Below, one piece after another: positions 4,926 through 5,222 of a DNA stretch of 5,222 bases (position 1 is the stretch's first letter; every line of letters begins with the position of its first letter). The position numbers and the translations under genes are program-made. The stretch is taken from assembly GCA_025454075.1 (NCBI GenBank), contig JALOPD010000258.1, positions 1-5,222 on the forward strand. Reading direction: 5' to 3'. Under the pieces are notes generated by a model. It was not told the DNA's origin. It saw only the letters and a list, made by a program, of their open reading frames with translations, and searched no databases. This DNA is from Desulfobacterales bacterium. Its GTDB lineage: Bacteria; Desulfobacterota; Desulfobacteria; Desulfobacterales; UBA2174_A.

Positions 4926-5222
4926 ATGCAACGTGCCCGATGGATTGCCCTCATGCTCCTGCTGTGGTGCTCCGCGCCCGGCGCCCAAGAGCCGGCGCGG
5001 GTGTCGCTGTTCAGCCCCCAGGGCGAGGTCCGCGACGTCCGCCAGGTGCGGGCGACCTTCAGCGAGGCCATGGTGCCGTTCGGCGACCCGCGCGCCTCGG
5101 CCGCGCCCTTCGGCGTCGAGTGCTCCGAAAGCGGCCAGGGCCGCTGGGTGGATCCGCGCACCTGGGTCTACGACTTTGCGTCCGATCTGCCGGCCGGGCT
5201 GCGGTGCTCCTTCCGGCTGCGG
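4926..5222 (+). CDS. Bacterial alpha-2-macroglobulin-like protein, N-terminal fragment
   Basis: The gene runs off the window; 99 codons are visible. Bacterial alpha-2-macroglobulins are large (usually well over 1,500 residues) envelope proteins thought to trap foreign proteases, often alongside a PbpC-like penicillin-binding protein. The N-terminus has a signal peptide: MQRARW, a hydrophobic core (about 7-15) and probable cleavage near APGA (17-20). The Cys at 15 is preceded by LLW, which is not a lipobox, so a lipoprotein is not indicated. The mature start resembles the first domain of the family, with VSLFSPQGEVRDVRQVRATF followed by SEAMVPFGDPR and, later, the WVDPRTWVYDF-x5-LPAGLRC stretch. 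ATG 4926 has AAGGA (4913-4917) 8 nt upstream. The gene is divergent from the TRAP operon. The thioester motif, if any, lies beyond the window. Confidence 0.85.
   Translation, partial: MQRARWIALMLLLWCSAPGAQEPARVSLFSPQGEVRDVRQVRATFSEAMVPFGDPRASAAPFGVECSESGQGRWVDPRTWVYDFASDLPAGLRCSFRLR

Overview
The window is GC-rich DNA, very probably from an anaerobic sulfate-reducing or syntrophic bacterium of the Desulfobacterota (former Deltaproteobacteria). The reasons are the tail of an Mvh/Vhu-type [NiFe] hydrogenase large subunit with an in-frame TGA at a known selenocysteine position, a TAXI-type TRAP transporter, and GGTTCA-type heptad repeats between genes. This placement is an inference from gene content.

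Layout: (1) Bases 1-153 (+) are the C-terminus of the hydrogenase large subunit. The proximal nickel-binding residue of its C-terminal motif is encoded by TGA at 49-51, and a hairpin matching the bacterial SECIS layout lies just downstream. (2) Bases 154-287 hold a large inverted repeat built of 7-bp units, then a strong ribosome binding site. (3) Bases 288-1421 (+) encode a D-isomer-specific 2-hydroxyacid dehydrogenase whose usual catalytic Arg is Gln. (4) A 17-bp perfect hairpin at 1465-1505 separates it from the convergent genes and probably terminates transcription from both sides. (5) Bases 1526-4608 (-) are a two-gene TRAP-TAXI operon: the binding protein first (3619-4608), then a 119-nt gap with a long hairpin, then the fused permease (1526-3499). 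(6) Bases 4609-4925 are a divergent control region with a sigma70-like promoter for the TRAP operon, a perfect 8-bp-arm palindrome over its -35 box, and a structured leader on each side. (7) Bases 4926-5222 (+) are the first 99 codons of a large secreted alpha-2-macroglobulin-like protein that runs off the end.

How the genes fit together: the binding protein and permease form one sodium- or proton-driven uptake system for an unidentified organic anion. The convergent dehydrogenase could act on a 2-hydroxy or 2-oxo acid, but a link to the transporter is only a guess. The hydrogenase fragment probably ends an mvhDGA/hdrABC-like cluster upstream of the window, and the macroglobulin gene looks independent. 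The most notable point is the recoded TGA: standard gene callers would end the hydrogenase at base 51 and lose its metal-binding C-terminus.
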